From CAZHPA01 sp964533945 (GTDB taxonomy: Bacteria; Bacillota; Clostridia; Lachnospirales; WRBF01): a stretch of 33,113 nt of DNA. Made by a program: the position numbers and the translations under genes. Below are positions 31,611-33,113 of the stretch, piece by piece. Location of the stretch: positions 1 to 33,113 of the forward strand of contig CAZHPA010000018.1 of the NCBI GenBank assembly GCA_964533945.1, read 5' to 3'. Below the pieces are notes generated by a model, which worked only from the letters and a program-made list of their open reading frames with translations, made no database searches and was not told the origin of the DNA. Each line of letters starts with the position of its first letter. Within the stretch, counting starts at the first letter, position 1.

Positions 31611-33089
31611 TTATAAAATAATGCAAATTAATCCTCCGGTGCCTTCATTAATTATTTTTTGCAGCGTTTCTTGTAGTTTCATTTGGGCATCTTCTGGCAT
31701 ATGATATAACTTGCTTTGCAGCCCATCTTTAACGAGTTCGTGCATAGATTTTCCAAACATATTAAGTTCCCAAACTTTATTTGGGTCTTCAGACATTTCG
31801 CTCTTTAAAAACGCAACTAAGTCTTCGCTTTGCTTTTCCGTTCCAACTATTGGGGAAATTTCTGTTTCAATATCTGCCCTAACCAAATGTATTGAAGGAG
31901 CGCTTGCTTTCATTTTAACACCATATTTTGCACCATGCTTAACAATTATAGGTTCATCTAACTTCATTTCTTCCAAAACAGGAGTAACTATGCCATATCC
32001 TTTTCGGCGCACTTCTTCAAGCGCACTTTTTATTTTATCATATTCTTTTTTTGCTTCTGCTAAAACTTTAATTGTTGAAATAAGTTGATATTCGCTATCT
32101 ATGTCCATATTTGTTGTTTCTGACAAAATTTTATAAAATAGGCTGTCGTCGACAGTAATTTCTATTTTTGCCGAGCCTTCGCCGGGGGAAATTTTGTCTA
32201 TGTATACTTTCTTTATGTATTCGCTATTTTCTATGCCAACTACTGATTCTTTAATTTCTCTAAGCTTATTAATTTTAGTTGAAGTTTCTTTAACAGCTGT
32301 AATTAAGTTTCTTTTCAACCAATGGTCTATGTTTAGCGTTTCAATCCATTTTGGAAAATTTAATTTAAGCTCTTTAACAGGAAACTCGTATAATAATTTT
32401 TCCATAATAGAGTTAACGTCATCGGTTTTTAGCTGGTCACAATTAACCGAAATAGTAGGAACTTCATATAGTTCTGCCAATTCTGAACGCAATTGTTCGG
32501 TTTCTGCCGAATATGGCGCTGTTGTATTTAAAAGCAAAATAAAAGGCTTATTTATAGCTTTTAATTCATTAATAACACGCTGCTCTGCTTCAATATAGCT
32601 CTTTCGTTCAATACCTGTTATTGAACCATCTGTTGTAATAACAATTCCAATTGTTGAATGGTCGTTTATAACTTTTTTAGTTCCCATTTCTGCTGCTTCA
32701 ATAAACGGCATTTTTTCCGCAGACCAAGGCGTGCTAATCATTCGGGGATTTTCGTTATCTAAATGACCTATAGCACCCGGAACTAAATAACCAACGCAAT
32801 CAATCATTCTAACTTTAAAGCTTACGCTTTCATCAAGCGTAATTTCAACAGCTTCATTTGGTACAAATTTTGGCTCTGTTGTCATAATTGTTTTGCCTGT
32901 TGCGCTTTGGGGTAATTCGTCTTTTGCTCTTTCTTTGCTATAAGCGTTTTGTATGTTTGGAATAACAAGCAAATCCATAAAACGCTTAATAAATGTTGAT
33001 TTGCCTGTTCGCACAGGCCCTACTACCCCTATGTAAATATCTCCTTGCGTTCTTTCTGCTATGTCTTTGTATAAATCAAAACCTTCCAA
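31611..33089 (-). CDS. spoIVA: Stage IV sporulation protein A, spore-coat morphogenetic ATPase (492 aa)
   Basis: SpoIVA polymerises on the outer forespore membrane using ATP and forms the basement layer of the spore coat. The N-terminal P-loop domain begins IYIGVVGPVRTGKSTF, with Walker A Lys30. A central domain and the C-terminal region ending GGLICIIL follow; this C-terminus is a hallmark of the family and is needed for membrane attachment through SpoVM in Bacillus. The length equals the 492 residues of the Bacillus protein, so the gene is complete. The TTG start at 33089 follows AAAGGAGGG. Its SigE-type promoter would lie outside the window. Confidence 0.97.
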   Translation of the reverse strand: MEGFDLYKDIAERTQGDIYIGVVGPVRTGKSTFIKRFMDLLVIPNIQNAYSKERAKDELPQSATGKTIMTTEPKFVPNEAVEITLDESVSFKVRMIDCVGYLVPGAIGHLDNENPRMISTPWSAEKMPFIEAAEMGTKKVINDHSTIGIVITTDGSITGIERKSYIEAEQRVINELKAINKPFILLLNTTAPYSAETEQLRSELAELYEVPTISVNCDQLKTDDVNSIMEKLLYEFPVKELKLNFPKWIETLNIDHWLKRNLITAVKETSTKINKLREIKESVVGIENSEYIKKVYIDKISPGEGSAKIEITVDDSLFYKILSETTNMDIDSEYQLISTIKVLAEAKKEYDKIKSALEEVRRKGYGIVTPVLEEMKLDEPIIVKHGAKYGVKMKASAPSIHLVRADIETEISPIVGTEKQSEDLVAFLKSEMSEDPNKVWELNMFGKSMHELVKDGLQSKLYHMPEDAQMKLQETLQKIINEGTGGLICIIL

Positions 33090-33113
33090 AATTGTTTCCC
33101 TCCTTTAATCAAA

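Noticed and set aside
30678..33113. Integrative element attached at tRNA-Leu
   Set aside because: No repeat of the tRNA 3' end and no integrase were found downstream; only the toxin-antitoxin pair and spoIVA follow.
1..33113. CRISPR arrays, rRNA genes, riboswitches or T-boxes
   Set aside because: No regularly spaced repeats and no recognisable conserved cores were seen on either strand, including in the leaders of pyrG and asnB.

Overview
The window is a low-GC, AT-rich chromosomal segment from an anaerobic-type, endospore-forming Bacillota, most likely a Clostridia or Lachnospirales-like lineage. The lineage is inferred from gene content and was not tested by phylogeny. Three sporulation genes (spoIIP, spoIIE, spoIVA) mark a spore former. 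A PPi-type phosphofructokinase, two diguanylate cyclases, two chemoreceptors and cheV fit a motile, c-di-GMP-using anaerobe. TTG start codons behind strong Shine-Dalgarno (SD) sequences are common (DUF4914 gene, rpsT, sigma factor, anti-sigma factor, spoIVA). No prophage, CRISPR array or rRNA gene was seen.

Layout. 1-5.6 kb holds a DUF4914/PEPCK-like P-loop protein, a small secreted or anchored repeat protein, the PPi-type phosphofructokinase, spoIIP and rpsT. 5.7-10.1 kb holds a sensor diguanylate cyclase and the overlapping tRNA-modification pair trmB-miaB, followed by a relic copy of the miaB 3' end and a short IS200/IS605-type end element. 10.1-15.1 kb holds a divergent site-2-protease homologue lacking a zinc-ligand His, a cytosolic CZB chemoreceptor, and an ECF sigma / anti-sigma / DUF4349 lipoprotein operon. 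15.1-22.8 kb is a minus-strand block: spoIIE, a poly-HAMP chemoreceptor, terD, an AIM24-family gene and a dacF-type carboxypeptidase. 23.0-28.2 kb holds a secreted stalk/copper-amine-oxidase-like protein, pyrG, a second diguanylate cyclase and cheV. 28.2-33.1 kb holds a longer element related to the first, asnB, tRNA-Leu(UAA), a HepT-MntA toxin-antitoxin pair and full-length spoIVA.

Two signals stand out. First, terD and the AIM24 gene both have their SD separated from the ATG by 41-49 nt. In both, that gap is filled by a 9-bp perfect hairpin with related sequence. Folding the hairpin would bring the SD to 9-10 nt from the ATG, so this looks like a duplicated hairpin-bridged ribosome binding site. 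Second, two non-autonomous IS200/IS605-like elements (about 130 and 340 bp) share ends and three hairpins, two of which keep pairing despite sequence change, as expected for a TnpB omega-RNA scaffold. The longer one ends 5 nt before the cheV SD and carries an outward minus-strand promoter. It may therefore supply cheV with its promoter and a long structured leader, and its predicted guide would be the cheV ribosome binding site. No tnpB lies in the window.
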